From Curtobacterium pusillum (GTDB lineage Bacteria; Actinomycetota; Actinomycetes; Actinomycetales; Microbacteriaceae), in contig NZ_VDZH01000002.1 of NCBI RefSeq assembly GCF_007673235.1, positions 637,652 to 701,651 of the forward strand: a DNA stretch of 64,000 nt, given 5' to 3'. The notes beneath the pieces were generated by a model, which did not search any database, had not been told where the DNA came from, and saw only the letters and a program-made list of their open reading frames with translations. The position numbers were made by a program, and so were the translations under genes. Below are positions 25,245 to 35,236 of this stretch, piece by piece (the first letter of the stretch is position 1; every line of letters begins with the position of its first letter).

Positions 25245-25270
25245 GACCCGAGACTACCGGCGTGGAACCG

Positions 25271-25849
25271 TCAGCCGACGTCGCCGGCGGCGAACGCCTC
25301 CGCCGGCCAGGCGAGGTCGGACGCCGGGGACCCGTCGGCGCGACGGAGGCCCTTCCACGCCGTCGTCGGCGCGCCGTCGCGTCCGGGGATCCGGGCCTCG
25401 CCCGTGCCGGTGTACGAGAAGCCGGCGGCCCGTGCGACGGACGCCGACGCCGTGTTGCCCGCGTAGCACTCCCAGTACACGTCGGGAGCGCCCTGCTCGA
25501 ACGCCCAGTCGAGCACGAGTCCGACGGCGTCGTGCATGAGTCCGGCACCGCGGGCGGACGGCGCGAGCCAGAACCCGAGGTCGCGGTTCGCGGTCCGGTA
25601 GCCGACGATGCCCTCGAGCCAGGTCGACCCGGTTCGGCGGATCGCCCAGGTGTACTCGCGGTCGGATGCCCACCCCGGTCCCACGAGGGCGTCGACGAAC
25701 GTGGTGGCGTCCCGTGCCGTGTACGGCGTCGGGATCGTCGTCCACCGCACGATCGCCGGGTCCTGGCAGGCTTCGGTGATCGCGGCGACGTCCGCCCGGG
25801 TGGGCACGTCGAGGTGCACCCGGGCGGACGTCAACGTGACGGGGATCAT
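25271..25849 (-). CDS. GNAT family N-acetyltransferase
   Basis: A 192-residue protein of the RimJ/RimL-like branch: N-terminal TLTSARVHLDVPTRADVAAI, middle LEGIVGYRTANRDLGFWLAP, the acetyl-CoA motif ARGAGLMHDAVGLVLDWAF, and VYWECYAGNTASASVARAAGF. It transfers acetyl to an amine, possibly a protein N-terminus or a small molecule; substrate unknown. It lies 14 bp from trpS on the same strand and may be co-transcribed. Confidence 0.9.
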   Translation of the reverse strand: MIPVTLTSARVHLDVPTRADVAAITEACQDPAIVRWTTIPTPYTARDATTFVDALVGPGWASDREYTWAIRRTGSTWLEGIVGYRTANRDLGFWLAPSARGAGLMHDAVGLVLDWAFEQGAPDVYWECYAGNTASASVARAAGFSYTGTGEARIPGRDGAPTTAWKGLRRADGSPASDLAWPAEAFAAGDVG

Positions 25850-25863
25850 GTCGGTACCGGCGG

Positions 25864-27754
<1,891 letters not shown>

Positions 27755-27822
27755 GCAGAACACCTTATCGGCGGGCGCCGACAGGCCGGACGCACCGGTC
27801 GCGGTGGTGGCGACACGACGAC

Positions 27823-27864
27823 GGACTGGAGGCGCGGTGCCAGCTGGCACCGCGCCTCCAGTCC
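27823..27864. repeat. 42-bp perfect palindrome, copy 2
   Basis: Identical to the copies at 21873 and 34228. It starts 35 bp behind the HPr gene (minus strand) and 69 bp before the exonuclease III start, so it separates two same-strand genes. Confidence 0.9.
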
Positions 27865-27899
27865 GTCGGGTGGTCGCGTCCAAGACGCGACCCGCGTGG

Positions 27900-28172
27900 T
27901 CAGGCCGCGTCGTGGTCCGTCTTGAGGAACTCGACCAGGCTGTCCGCGGTCGTCTCGGCGTCGTCGCCGTTGACGGTGAGCGTGACCTCGTCGCCGTTCT
28001 CGATGCCCAGTCCCAGGAGCGCGAGGATGCTGCCCGCGTTGCCGGACTTCTCGCCCTTCGCGATCGTGACCTGGTGGCCCGACGCCGTCACGGTCTGGAC
28101 GAACAGTGAGGCGGGGCGGGCGTGCAGGCCGGACGCGCTGGCGACGGTGACGGTGCGGGTGGCTTCGGACAT
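27900..28172 (-). CDS. ptsH: HPr phosphocarrier protein
   Basis: A 90-residue phosphocarrier of the PTS. The active-site His is in SGLHARPASLF, and the regulatory-serine region aligns with GNAGSILALLGLG. It accepts phosphate from enzyme I (ptsI at 29279) and passes it to IIA components such as MtlF. AGGAG precedes the ATG. It lies 81 bp behind the DeoR-type regulator gene on the same strand, so the regulator and HPr may share a transcript divergent from ptsI. Confidence 0.96.
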   Translation of the reverse strand: MSEATRTVTVASASGLHARPASLFVQTVTASGHQVTIAKGEKSGNAGSILALLGLGIENGDEVTLTVNGDDAETTADSLVEFLKTDHDAA

Positions 28173-28253
28173 CGATTGACTCCTCGTCGATGGGTGGTGC
28201 GCTCATGGTAGCGAGCGCGGTGTGGGCGGGTGCTGGACGGGCGGTGGACGTGG

Positions 28254-29024
28254 TCAGTCGCGTCCGGGCCAGAAGACCTCGGTGCCGGCGGCCTCGACCT
28301 CACGCACGAGGTCGGCGTTCACGGCGGGGTCGGTGATGATCGTGTCGATCGCGGCGAGCGGGGCGACGCGGCCGAACTCCTCACGCCCGAACTTGGTGTG
28401 GTCGGCGAGCAGGATGCTCCGGCGCGCGGACTTGATCATCGCTGACTTCACGGCGGCCTCGGCCATGTTGTGCGTCGTCAGGCCGCGCTCCGGGGTGATC
28501 CCGTTGATGCTGATGAAGGCGACGTCGACGCTGACCATGCCGATGAGCTGGTGCGTCCACGTGCCGACCCCGGCGAGGGAGTCGCTGCGGATGTTGCCGC
28601 CGAGAAGGTGCAGGTCGATGCCCGGGCGGTTCGCGACGGCCATCGCGACGGGCAGCGAGTGCGTCACGACGGTGAGCCCGCGGTCGGTGGGGAGCATCTC
28701 GGCGAGGCAGATCGTCGACGTCCCGGCGTCGATCATGACCGAGCCGTTCTCGGGCAGCTCGCCGAGCGCCGCCTCGGCGATGACCATCTTCTCCGTCTGG
28801 TTGATGCCGCCGCGGTCGCCGACGCCGGGGTGGATGGTGATGCGCTCGACGGGGATGGCGCCGCCGTGGGCACGACGGACCAGGCCGCGGCGCTCGAGGC
28901 TCGTGAGGTCGCGCCGGATGGTCTCGGGGGTGACCTCGAGCAGCTCGGCGAGGTCCTTGACGTCGACCCGGCCCTGCGCACGCGCCTGTTCGACGATGCG
29001 CTGGTGGCGCTCTGGTGCGTACAT
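28254..29024 (-). CDS. DeoR/GlpR family transcriptional regulator
   Basis: 256 residues. The N-terminal DeoR helix-turn-helix is MYAPERHQRIVEQARAQGRV then LLEVTPETIRRDLTSLERRG; the C-terminal sugar-phosphate sensor has VMIDAGTSTICLAEML and the ISINGITPERGLTTHN pocket. Members repress sugar-uptake operons and are released by a phosphorylated intermediate. It stands divergent from ptsI-mtlA-mtlF-mtlD, so it probably controls that operon and itself through the 254-bp shared region. ATG 29024 starts the conserved HTH. Confidence 0.93.
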   Translation of the reverse strand: MYAPERHQRIVEQARAQGRVDVKDLAELLEVTPETIRRDLTSLERRGLVRRAHGGAIPVERITIHPGVGDRGGINQTEKMVIAEAALGELPENGSVMIDAGTSTICLAEMLPTDRGLTVVTHSLPVAMAVANRPGIDLHLLGGNIRSDSLAGVGTWTHQLIGMVSVDVAFISINGITPERGLTTHNMAEAAVKSAMIKSARRSILLADHTKFGREEFGRVAPLAAIDTIITDPAVNADLVREVEAAGTEVFWPGRD

Positions 29025-29155
29025 CGTGGGCCTCGTCGTCTCGGGTCGGAACGGAACGGACACGCTCGGGCACGTCCTCGGCTGATCCGAGCGCTCCGGT
29101 TCAGCCGCCAGACGCAAACGGGCATCTGTTTCTGCATTTTTATCCCCGGATGTGT

Positions 29156-29184
29156 TTGTTTGTCAACGCGGATCGGGGTATGGT
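29156..29184 (+). promoter_or_regulatory. ptsI-mtl promoter and control region
   Basis: TTGTTT (29156-29161) and TATGGT (29179-29184), 17 bp apart, in an unusually AT-rich patch. Upstream are AAACGGGCATCTGTTT (29116-29131, AAAC/GTTT ends) and a TGTGTTTGTTTGTC run, which look like DeoR-type operator half-sites around the -35. Confidence 0.6.
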
Positions 29185-29278
29185 GCTGCTCAAGCCGCAC
29201 GGGCGGGGTTCCCTCCGTGTCGCTGCGCACCGAACGAACCACCCCACCGCAAGCGCGTGTGAGATGAAGGAGTCTCGA

Positions 29279-30934
29279 ATGTCCGAACTGCTCGGAACCG
29301 GCGTCGGCCGTGGCGTCGCCCAGGGCCCCGTGCTCCGGATGGCGGACCCGCTCGGCGAACCGTCGACCGCCGCGCTCGAGGGCTCGGCCGACGACGCGAA
29401 GCAGGCCGTGGCCTCGGCGATCGCCGCGGTGGCGGAGGACCTCAACAAGCGCGGGCAGCTCGCCGGTGGCGACGCCCAGGCCGTGCTCGAGGCGCAGGCG
29501 CTCATGGCGCAGGACCCGACGCTCCTCGACGACGTGCACGCACGCATCGACGGCGGCACCAACCCCGAGCGTGCCGTGCACGAGGCGTTCGCCCAGTTCC
29601 GCGACCTGCTCGTCGGCATGGGCGGCTACATGGGGGAGCGCGCGGCCGACCTCGACGACGTCGCCCAGCGCATCGTCGCCAAGCTCCGCGGCGTCGCAGC
29701 CCCGGGTGTGCCCGAGTCGGACACCCCCTTCGTGCTCGTCGCCCGCGACCTCGCGCCGGCGGACACCGCGCTCCTCGACCTCGACAAGGTCCTCGCGCTC
29801 GTCACCCGTGACGGCGGCCCGACCTCGCACACCGCGATCCTCGCCCGGGCGAAGGGCATCACCGCGATCGTCGGCGTGACCGGCGCGGACGACCTGTCCG
29901 ACGGCACCGTCGTCGTCGTGGACGCGGCAGCCGGCACCGTCGTGACCGACCCGTCCGCCGAGCTCGTCGCCGACGTCGAGCAGCGCATCGCCGACCGCCT
30001 CGCCGCGGCCGCCGCCCCGCTCACCGCCGGCGCCCTCGCCGACGGACACACCGTCCCCCTGCTCGCGAACCTCGGCAGCCCGGCCGACGCCGCGGGCGCC
30101 GTTGCTCTCGGTGCGGAGGGCGTGGGGCTCTTCCGCACCGAGTTCCTCTTCCTCGACTCGCCGAAGGCGCCGACCGTCGACGAGCAGAAGGCCTCCTACA
30201 AGCAGCTCCTCGAGGCGTTCCCCGGCAAGAAGGTAGTCGTCCGCGCCCTCGACGCCGGTGCCGACAAGCCGCTGCCGTTCCTCACCGACAAAGACGAGGA
30301 GAACCCGGCCCTCGGTCGACGCGGCCTCCGCGCGCTCCGGAACCACCCCGAGGTCCTGCGCGACCAGCTCACCGCCCTCGCCCAGGCCGACGCCGAGACC
30401 GAGGCCGACCTCTGGGTGATGGCTCCGATGGTCGCCGACGCCGAGGAGACCGAGTACTTCGTCGACCTCGCCCGCGAGCTCGGCATCCGCACCGCCGGTG
30501 TGATGGCAGAGGTCCCCTCGCTCGCGCTGATGGCCGAGCAGGTCTTCACCTCCGCCGACTTCGTGTCCATCGGCACGAACGACCTGACCCAGTACACGAT
30601 GGCCGCCGACCGCATGCTCGGCACCGTCGCGTCGTACCAGGACCCGTGGCACCCCGCAGTCCTCCGGCTCGTCGCGCAGCTCGGCTCCGCCGGGTCCGAC
30701 GCCGGCAAGGCCGTGGGCATCTGCGGCGAGGCGGCAGCCGACCCGCTGCTCGCCGTCGTCCTCGTCGGTCTCGGCGCCACGACCCTCTCCATGACCCCCG
30801 CGGCCCTCGCCGACGTGCGCGCCGAACTCGGCAGGCACACGCTCGACCAGGCCCGCGAGATGGCACAGGCGGCACTCGCTGCGAGCACGGCGGCGGCCGC
30901 GAAGTCCGCCGCGGCCGCGGCGCACGCCGTCTGA
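29279..30934 (+). CDS. ptsI: Phosphoenolpyruvate-protein phosphotransferase (enzyme I)
   Basis: A 551-residue general PTS enzyme that takes phosphate from PEP to HPr. N-terminal HPr-binding helices, then the phospho-His motif GGPTSHTAILARAKG, then the PEP-binding barrel with LFRTEFLFLD, VVRALDAGADKPLPF and the Cys-containing GICGEAAADPLL. A GAAGGAG site precedes ATG 29279; longer in-frame starts would cross the promoter. It is slightly shorter than E. coli EI, as usual in actinobacteria. Confidence 0.97.
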   Translation: MSELLGTGVGRGVAQGPVLRMADPLGEPSTAALEGSADDAKQAVASAIAAVAEDLNKRGQLAGGDAQAVLEAQALMAQDPTLLDDVHARIDGGTNPERAVHEAFAQFRDLLVGMGGYMGERAADLDDVAQRIVAKLRGVAAPGVPESDTPFVLVARDLAPADTALLDLDKVLALVTRDGGPTSHTAILARAKGITAIVGVTGADDLSDGTVVVVDAAAGTVVTDPSAELVADVEQRIADRLAAAAAPLTAGALADGHTVPLLANLGSPADAAGAVALGAEGVGLFRTEFLFLDSPKAPTVDEQKASYKQLLEAFPGKKVVVRALDAGADKPLPFLTDKDEENPALGRRGLRALRNHPEVLRDQLTALAQADAETEADLWVMAPMVADAEETEYFVDLARELGIRTAGVMAEVPSLALMAEQVFTSADFVSIGTNDLTQYTMAADRMLGTVASYQDPWHPAVLRLVAQLGSAGSDAGKAVGICGEAAADPLLAVVLVGLGATTLSMTPAALADVRAELGRHTLDQAREMAQAALAASTAAAAKSAAAAAHAV

Positions 30935-30993
30935 GCCGACCAGCACCACACCCCTTCACCGCAGCAGCACCACCACACAGAAAGTCACCGCAC

Positions 30994-32547
30994 ATGACAA
31001 CGTCGTCCGTTGCAGCGCCCGACGCTCCCGCGAAGTCGCGGGGCGGCGCACGCGTCGCCGTTCAGAAGTTCGGCACGTTCCTCTCCGGCATGGTCATGCC
31101 CAACATCGCGATCTTCATCGCGTGGGGCATCATCACCGCCTTCTTCATCGAGACCGGCTGGACGCCCGTGGGCATCCTCGGCGGCTTCGGTGAGACGGGC
31201 GGCGTCGCCAACGTCGGCCTCGTCGGGCCGATCCTGACCTACCTCATCCCGCTCGCGATCGCGATCCAGGGTGGCCGGATGATCTACGACACCCGCGGTG
31301 CGGTGGTCGGTTCGATCATGACCATGGGCGTCATCATCGGTGCGAACGGCACCACGATGATCCTCGGCGCGATGATCTGCGGTCCGCTCGGCGCGTACCT
31401 CATCAAGCAGATCGACAAGCTCTGGGACGGCAAGATCAAGCCGGGCTTCGAGATGCTCGTCAACAACTACGCGGCCGGCATCCTCGGCTTCGGGCTCGCC
31501 ATGGCCGGGTTCTTCTGGCTCGCGCCGCTCTTCAAGCTCATCGCCGAAGGCCTCGGCGACGCGGTGAACTTCCTCGTCCAGCACTCGCTGCTCCCGCTCG
31601 CCAGCGTGATCATCGAGCCGGCCAAGGTGTTCTTCCTCAACAACGCCATCAACCACGGTGTGCTCGACCAGCTCGGCGCGCAGCAGGTGCAGGAGTCCGG
31701 CAAGTCGATCCTGTTCCTCCTCGAGGCGAACCCCGGCCCCGGCCTCGGCATCCTGCTCGCCTTCACGTTCTTCGGTGTCGGCATCGCCCGCTCCACCGCT
31801 CCCGGCGCGATCATCATCCAGTTCTTCGGCGGCATCCACGAGATCTACTTCCCGTACGTGCTGCAGAAGCCGGTCCTGTTCATCGCCGTCATCCTCGGTG
31901 GTGCCACGGGCGTCGCGACGAACGTCGCCTTCAAGTCCGGCCTCGTCGCCCCGGCGTCGCCTGGCTCGATCTTCGCCGTGCTCGGCGCGACGGAGCGGAA
32001 CAGCTTCCTCGGCGTCATCCTGTCGGTCATCCTCTCCGCAGCGGTCTCGTTCGCCGTGGCGTCGTTCTTCCTCATCGCGACCCGCAAGCGTGACCTGGCG
32101 AACGGTGGTGGCGACATGAGCGCCGCGATGGCGAAGCTCCAGGCCAACAAGGGCCGCGACGTGAACGCCGCGACCTCGGGCCTGCTCGGCAACAACTCCC
32201 CGGCGAACGAGCAGGAGTCGGAGGCCACCCTCGGCGGTGTCGGCGCCGGCACGGCCACCGCGACGAAGGTCGAGAACGTCGTGTTCGCCTGCGACGCCGG
32301 CATGGGGTCCAGCGCGATGGGCGCCAGCGTCCTCCGCAACAAGGTGAAGAAGGCGGGCATCGAGGGCGTCACGGTCGTCAACAAGGCGATCGCGAACCTC
32401 GACGGCACCGAGGACCTCATCATCACGCAGGAGGAGCTGACCGACCGCGCGAAGCAGAAGAACCCGGGCGCGCAGCACGTCTCGGTCGGCAACTTCATGA
32501 ACGCGCCGCAGTACGACGAGGTCGTCGAACAGCTCAAGAACCAGTAA
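30994..32547 (+). CDS. mtlA: PTS mannitol transporter subunit IICB
   Basis: 517 residues. The IIC membrane domain starts VQKFGTFLSGMVMPNIAIFI and carries the GGIHEIYFPYVL motif that binds mannitol. A flexible linker (about 380-420) leads to the IIB domain with phospho-Cys in VVFACDAGMGSSAMGASVL. There is no IIA domain fused; that is supplied by the next gene. It imports mannitol as mannitol-1-phosphate. The ribosome site is weak (AGAAAG), and the 59-bp gap before it is CA-rich and unstructured. Confidence 0.96.
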   Translation: MTTSSVAAPDAPAKSRGGARVAVQKFGTFLSGMVMPNIAIFIAWGIITAFFIETGWTPVGILGGFGETGGVANVGLVGPILTYLIPLAIAIQGGRMIYDTRGAVVGSIMTMGVIIGANGTTMILGAMICGPLGAYLIKQIDKLWDGKIKPGFEMLVNNYAAGILGFGLAMAGFFWLAPLFKLIAEGLGDAVNFLVQHSLLPLASVIIEPAKVFFLNNAINHGVLDQLGAQQVQESGKSILFLLEANPGPGLGILLAFTFFGVGIARSTAPGAIIIQFFGGIHEIYFPYVLQKPVLFIAVILGGATGVATNVAFKSGLVAPASPGSIFAVLGATERNSFLGVILSVILSAAVSFAVASFFLIATRKRDLANGGGDMSAAMAKLQANKGRDVNAATSGLLGNNSPANEQESEATLGGVGAGTATATKVENVVFACDAGMGSSAMGASVLRNKVKKAGIEGVTVVNKAIANLDGTEDLIITQEELTDRAKQKNPGAQHVSVGNFMNAPQYDEVVEQLKNQ

Positions 32548-32561
32548 CGCAGTGCAGTATC

Positions 32562-32589
32562 GGAGGGGACGGCGAACGCCGTCCCCTCC
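32562..32589 (+). terminator. Intercistronic hairpin between mtlA and mtlF
   Basis: GGAGGGGACGGCG (32562-32574) pairs with CGCCGTCCCCTCC (32577-32589). It is very stable and has no U-run. Since mtlF follows in the same operon, it probably acts as an attenuator or 3'-end stabiliser that sets different IICB and IIA levels. Confidence 0.8.
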
Positions 32590-32621
32590 ACCACGTCCTC
32601 GAACAACAAGGAGAACCACCG

Positions 32622-33059
32622 ATGCCCGTCCTGCAGGAGAGCCAGATCCGCATCCACACCGAGGACACCGCGCCGACCAAGTCGGAGGCGATGAAGGAGG
32701 CGGCCGAGATCCTCGAGGCTGCGGGCGCGGTCACGGCGGACTACTACCCGGCGATGCTCGAGCGTGAGAAGAGCGTGTCCACGTACATGGGCAACTTCCT
32801 CGCGATCCCGCACGGCACGAACGACGCGAAGGACGCCATCAAGTCGTCGGCGCTGTCGTTCATCCGCTACGCGAGCCCGATCGACTGGGACGGCAACCCG
32901 GTGCGCTTCGTCGTCGGCATCGCGGGCGTCAACAACGAGCACCTCGACATCCTGTCCAAGATCGCGATCGTGTTCTCCGACGAGGACGAGGTCCAGAAGC
33001 TCACCGACGCGCCCGACACCGCGGCGATCCTGTCGATCCTCGGCGAGGTCAACGAGTGA
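32622..33059 (+). CDS. mtlF: PTS mannitol subunit IIA
   Basis: A 145-residue soluble IIA of the mannitol/fructose family. The phospho-His is in [13 protein letters not shown]. It relays phosphate from HPr to the IIB cysteine of MtlA. An AAGGAG site precedes the ATG, and the stop overlaps the mtlD GTG start (GTGA). Confidence 0.96.
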   Translation: MPVLQESQIRIHTEDTAPTKSEAMKEAAEILEAAGAVTADYYPAMLEREKSVSTYMGNFLAIPHGTNDAKDAIKSSALSFIRYASPIDWDGNPVRFVVGIAGVNNEHLDILSKIAIVFSDEDEVQKLTDAPDTAAILSILGEVNE

Positions 33060-34213
33060 GCACCCCCACCGCCGTCCACTTCGGCGCGGGCAACATCGGC
33101 CGCGGCTTCGTCGGACTGCTCCTGCACGAGGCCGGCTACGAAGTCGTCTTCGCCGACGTCGCCGCACCACTCATCGATGCGCTGGCCGCCGCCGACTCGT
33201 ACACCGTGCACGAGGTCGGCGCGAACGCCCGCGACCACGAGGTCACGAACTTCCGCGCCCTGAACAGTGCGCAGGACGAAGCGGCCGTCGTCGCCGAGAT
33301 CGCCACCGCGTCGATCGTGACCTGCGCGGTCGGGCCGAACGTGCTGAAGTTCATCGCTCCGGTGATCGCCGCCGCGCTCCAGCAGCGCGACGCCGGTGCC
33401 CCGCCGATCGCCGTCATGGCGTGCGAGAACGCCCTCAACGCCACGGACCGCCTGCGCGAGTTCATCGTCGAGGCGCTCCCGACCGACGTCCGCGACCAGG
33501 CCCTCGCCAAGGCCGTCTTCGCGAACACCGCGGTGGACCGCATCGTCCCGGCGCAGCCCGAGGGCGGCGGCCTCGACGTCACGGTCGAGACGTACTTCGA
33601 GTGGGCCATCGACCGGACCCCGTTCGGTGGCACCGAGCCGGAGATCCCCGGCGCGCACTACGTCGACGGCCTCGCAGCGTCGATCGAACGGAAGCTCTTC
33701 ACGGTCAACACGGGCCACGCCACGGTCGCGTACCACGGCTTCCTCGCGGGCGCGGACAAGATCTCCGACGCGATCGCGATCCCCGCGGTCCGCTCCGAAC
33801 TCGAGTCGGTCCTCGCCGAGACGAGCGACCTGCTGGTCCGTCGGCACGAGCTCGACCCCGAGGTGCACCGCGCCTACGTGCAGGCGATCATCGGTCGTTT
33901 CGAGAACCCGCACCTGCCCGACACGGTGACGCGGGTCGGTCGGCAGCCGCTGCGGAAGCTCTCGCGGGACGAGCGTTTCGTGTCGCCCGCCGCAGCCCTC
34001 GCCGAGGACGGAACCGAGCCCACGGCGCTGCTCGACGCGATGGGTGCGGCCCTGCGCTTCGACGTCGCGGACGACGAGCAGAGCGTCGAGCTGCAGGCGT
34101 TGCTGCGCTCCGACCGGAGCGACGCGGCCGTCGTCACGGAGATCACCGGCCTCGACGAGCAGCACCCGCTGCACGCCGCGTTCGCGGATCGGGTGCGTTC
34201 CGCGCGCGCCTAG
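33056..34213 (+). CDS. mtlD: Mannitol-1-phosphate 5-dehydrogenase
   Basis: A 385-residue NAD-dependent polyol dehydrogenase. N-terminal [22 protein letters not shown] is the Rossmann fold; [17 protein letters not shown] holds the conserved Lys-x5-H region at the active site. It converts imported mannitol-1-phosphate to fructose-6-phosphate, completing the pathway begun by PtsI, HPr, MtlA and MtlF. Confidence 0.96.
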   Translation: MSTPTAVHFGAGNIGRGFVGLLLHEAGYEVVFADVAAPLIDALAAADSYTVHEVGANARDHEVTNFRALNSAQDEAAVVAEIATASIVTCAVGPNVLKFIAPVIAAALQQRDAGAPPIAVMACENALNATDRLREFIVEALPTDVRDQALAKAVFANTAVDRIVPAQPEGGGLDVTVETYFEWAIDRTPFGGTEPEIPGAHYVDGLAASIERKLFTVNTGHATVAYHGFLAGADKISDAIAIPAVRSELESVLAETSDLLVRRHELDPEVHRAYVQAIIGRFENPHLPDTVTRVGRQPLRKLSRDERFVSPAAALAEDGTEPTALLDAMGAALRFDVADDEQSVELQALLRSDRSDAAVVTEITGLDEQHPLHAAFADRVRSARA

Positions 34214-34227
34214 CGTTCCCACTCGAG

Positions 34228-34269
34228 GGACTGGAGGCGCGGTGCCAGCTGGCACCGCGCCTCCAGTCC
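34228..34269. repeat. 42-bp perfect palindrome, copy 3
   Basis: Same 42 bases as copies 1 and 2, placed 15 bp after mtlD and 15 bp after the convergent MinD-like gene. The symmetric position between two gene ends favours a bidirectional terminator. Confidence 0.9.
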
Positions 34270-34283
34270 GTCTTGGGTGAGGC

Positions 34284-34892
34284 TCACCAGCCGAGGGCCG
34301 CCAGGAGTTCCGACACCGTCGTGATCGTGGCGCGGCCGAGGTCGGCCACGGCGATGCGCCCCGGGCGGCTGAGCGCCGCATCGGCGCGGAGCACGACGAC
34401 CCCGGCGACGCCGGCGTCCCGCACCACCCGCGTGTCCACCGCGGTCGGCTTCGCCGCGCGGTCGACGAGCACGACCACCGAACGGCCGAGCAGCGTCGGG
34501 TCGGGCTCGTGCGCGATCGACGTGAGCGCCTCGCGCACGTCGGCGGCACCGTCGACGGTCGCTCGGCCGACGACGACGAGGCAGTTCTCCGGCGTCGCCG
34601 CGAGCGCCGCGGCCGGCCCGACGTGCGCTCCCATGTCGTGCAGGGTCACCCGCGTGGTCGCCGGCTCGAGCGACGGCAGTCGGGCGGCGAGCTCACCGCC
34701 GGAGTGGTCCGTCGCCTGCACGACCACGCCGAGTCGGCCGCCGATCGCGTCCGCGAGGAGTGCCGCGACCGTGGTCGTGCCGGTGCCGCCGGCGACCCCC
34801 GTGACGATGACCGTCCGGGCTCGCTGCACGGCCGCACGCCGTGATCCGGGCATCGGGGGGAGCGGAGCCGAGGTCGGTGGGAGGTCGCTCAC
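34284..34892 (-). CDS. MinD/ParA-like ATPase of the type VII secretion locus (first)
   Basis: 202 residues with a P-loop-like GVAGGTGTTTVAALLADA, in which a Thr replaces the Lys of the usual GKGGxGKT, so ATP hydrolysis may be altered or absent. Later strands (CLVVVGRATVDGAADV, VVVLVDRAAKPTAVD) fit a SIMIBI fold. Related orphan MinD-like proteins are common in actinobacterial T7SS operons; their job is not established. Last gene of the operon, overlapping its neighbour by four bases. Confidence 0.7.
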   Translation of the reverse strand: MSDLPPTSAPLPPMPGSRRAAVQRARTVIVTGVAGGTGTTTVAALLADAIGGRLGVVVQATDHSGGELAARLPSLEPATTRVTLHDMGAHVGPAAALAATPENCLVVVGRATVDGAADVREALTSIAHEPDPTLLGRSVVVLVDRAAKPTAVDTRVVRDAGVAGVVVLRADAALSRPGRIAVADLGRATITTVSELLAALGW

Positions 34893-35236
34893 GAGCCGTC
34901 CTCCACGAGGACCTGGGCGCCGATCGCTGCGGCGAACGCGCGGGCGATCTCGACACCGACGTCACCGGCGGACCCCCACGGTGCCCACGCCTCGGTCCAC
35001 CACACCGGACCGTCGACGTTCGCCCACGGTGCCAGACGCGTGACCTCGACGGTGTTCTCGACGTACTCGGGCACCTGGACGCTGAGCACCGCGGAGCCCC
35101 GGCGGTCGACGACCTCGGTCACCGCACCGCCCTCGAGGGTCCGGACGCGCAGGTCGGGCGCCACGTCGGCACCGGCGTCGACGAACGCCGCGAGCTCGGG
35201 CGCGCTCGCGGACAGGATGAGGACGTCACGGGGCAT
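34889..35236 (-). CDS. Uncharacterised protein of the T7SS operon
   Basis: 115 residues, family not recognised. Features: a long acidic composition, a PVWWTEAWAPWG tryptophan-rich loop, no membrane span and no signal peptide. It overlaps eccC by 11 bp and the MinD-like gene by 4 bp, so it is surely part of the same transcript. A chaperone or adaptor role for secretion substrates is only a guess from position. Confidence 0.7.
   Translation of the reverse strand: MPRDVLILSASAPELAAFVDAGADVAPDLRVRTLEGGAVTEVVDRRGSAVLSVQVPEYVENTVEVTRLAPWANVDGPVWWTEAWAPWGSAGDVGVEIARAFAAAIGAQVLVEDGS

Noticed and set aside
25245..25270. FMN riboswitch before ribD
   Set aside because: The region upstream is too short and the conserved riboswitch boxes are absent.
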